DNA from: an uncultured Opitutia bacterium
Lineage (GTDB): Bacteria; Verrucomicrobiota; Verrucomicrobiia; Opitutales; Puniceicoccaceae
Length of the DNA stretch: 64,000 nt
Assembly: GCA_913056175.1 (NCBI GenBank)
Contig: CAJXLM010000002.1
Span: 53,063-117,062, forward strand
Reading direction: 5' to 3'
Position numbers and translations under genes: made by a program. Shown here piece by piece: positions 63,681 through 64,000 of this stretch (positions within the stretch are counted from its first letter, which is position 1; each line of letters starts with the position of its first letter). A model generated the notes under the pieces. It searched no databases and was not told the origin of the DNA. It was given only the letters and a program-made list of their open reading frames with translations.

Positions 63681-64000
63681 ATGAGACGTCGGCGGTACAA
63701 GTTGAAGGGGGAGGGGTACTACTATTTGCGGGGGGAGTTGTTGGGGGAGTTTCGGTTGGGGGCGGAGGAGCGGGAGTTCCTGATGCGGCTGGCGGTGCGG
63801 GCGACGGAGTTTTCGGGGGTGGATGTGCTGGAGTGCGTGGTGCTGCCCAGGGGGATCCAGCTGGTGGTGGTGGCCGACCCGCGGGAGCGGGGGGATGTGG
63901 GGGCGGAGGAGCTGGTGGCCCGCTACCGGGCGCTCTACGGGCGTGCGGTGGGCTGCCTGGGCTACGACGCGGACGGGCTGGAGGCGGTGCTGGCCAAGGG
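63681..64000 (+). CDS. RAYT (REP-associated tyrosine transposase)-like protein lacking the HUH motif, 3' end outside window
   Basis: The frame starts at ATG 63681 and is open to the window edge (106 complete codons). The N-terminus MRRRRYKLKGEGYYYLRGEL, then GEFRLGAEEREFLMRL and VRATEFSGVDVLECVVL follow the Y1/RAYT transposase pattern from memory. Where active enzymes have a metal-binding NHFH, this protein reads RGIQ (residues 57-60), so both histidines are missing. The downstream ELVARYRALYGRAV also fits. It is either a decayed or a repurposed family member; the catalytic tyrosine region cannot be seen. Confidence 0.55.
   Translation, partial: MRRRRYKLKGEGYYYLRGELLGEFRLGAEEREFLMRLAVRATEFSGVDVLECVVLPRGIQLVVVADPRERGDVGAEELVARYRALYGRAVGCLGYDADGLEAVLAK

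Overview
The window is a high-GC, gene-dense bacterial chromosome segment with about 46 protein genes and no rRNA or tRNA that I could recognise. The flavour is Verrucomicrobiota, probably Opitutae-like. Pointers are an H-X9-DG type pseudopilin, a fused SecDF, a CBS-bearing family II pyrophosphatase, a DnaG with a degenerate zinc site and a RAYT-like relic. This placement is inference from gene content and remembered family patterns, not a database result.

Layout. 1-2947: end of a polyol or glycerol-type ABC transporter operon (two MalK/UgpC-like ATPases) plus an L-xylulose-reductase-like SDR. 2944-8715: housekeeping block with a biotin ECF transporter (bioM-bioN-bioY), mannose-6-phosphate isomerase and FtsK. 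8699-18924: the most unusual locus. It holds a histidine kinase whose N-terminal half is an RbsA-like ABC ATPase, a sigma54-type (NtrC-class) response regulator, then, divergently, a consensus sigma54 promoter driving an Rbs-type sugar ABC transporter (ATPase, permease, binding protein), an SDR, DhaK, DhaL and an RpiB-like isomerase. 18974-26098 (minus): ferritin, PrmC, PrfA, CBS-pyrophosphatase, pseudopilin, acetyl-CoA synthetase. 26242-31968 (plus): YceI protein with a clear terminator, LeuA, an unknown protein, a DnaQ-fold exonuclease, MgtE. 32023-40304 (minus): TM2 protein, ZIP metal transporter, TehA/SLAC1 transporter, DsbD, DnaE. 40389-43269 (plus): YajC and SecDF. 43513-46403 (minus): secreted DUF362-like protein, AmgK-like kinase, MurU-like nucleotidyltransferase. 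46494-48387 (plus): sigma54 promoter, AmtB, PII. 48521-54339 (plus): TPR lipoprotein, DnaG, RpoD, a possible small lipoprotein. 54607-58526 (minus): Dus, peptide-type binding protein, HflX. 58657-63306 (plus): ClC-family protein with CBS domains, GlcD-like and GlcF-like oxidase subunits. 63307-64000: repeat-rich spacer and the start of a RAYT-like gene that has lost its HUH motif.

How the genes fit together. The 8.7-18.9 kb locus reads as one self-contained circuit. A kinase built around a transporter-type ATPase domain could sense the state of the adjacent Rbs-type permease and phosphorylate the sigma54 activator, which would fire the sigma54 promoter of the transport and catabolic operon. 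The SDR, DhaK/DhaL and RpiB-like enzymes form the polyol to ketose to ketose phosphate to aldose phosphate series known from tetritol (threitol/erythrulose) catabolism; the actual substrate is inference. This locus and the polyol block at 1-2947 are visibly less GC-rich than the bioMNY-manA-ftsK block between them, which suggests separate origins.

Several conserved proteins lack usual catalytic or ligand residues: DnaG (three of four zinc ligands), the ClC protein (gating glutamate), the two N-terminal ABC ATPases (Q-loop Gln to Glu), the kinase-linked ABC domain (degenerate signature) and the terminal RAYT relic (no HUH).
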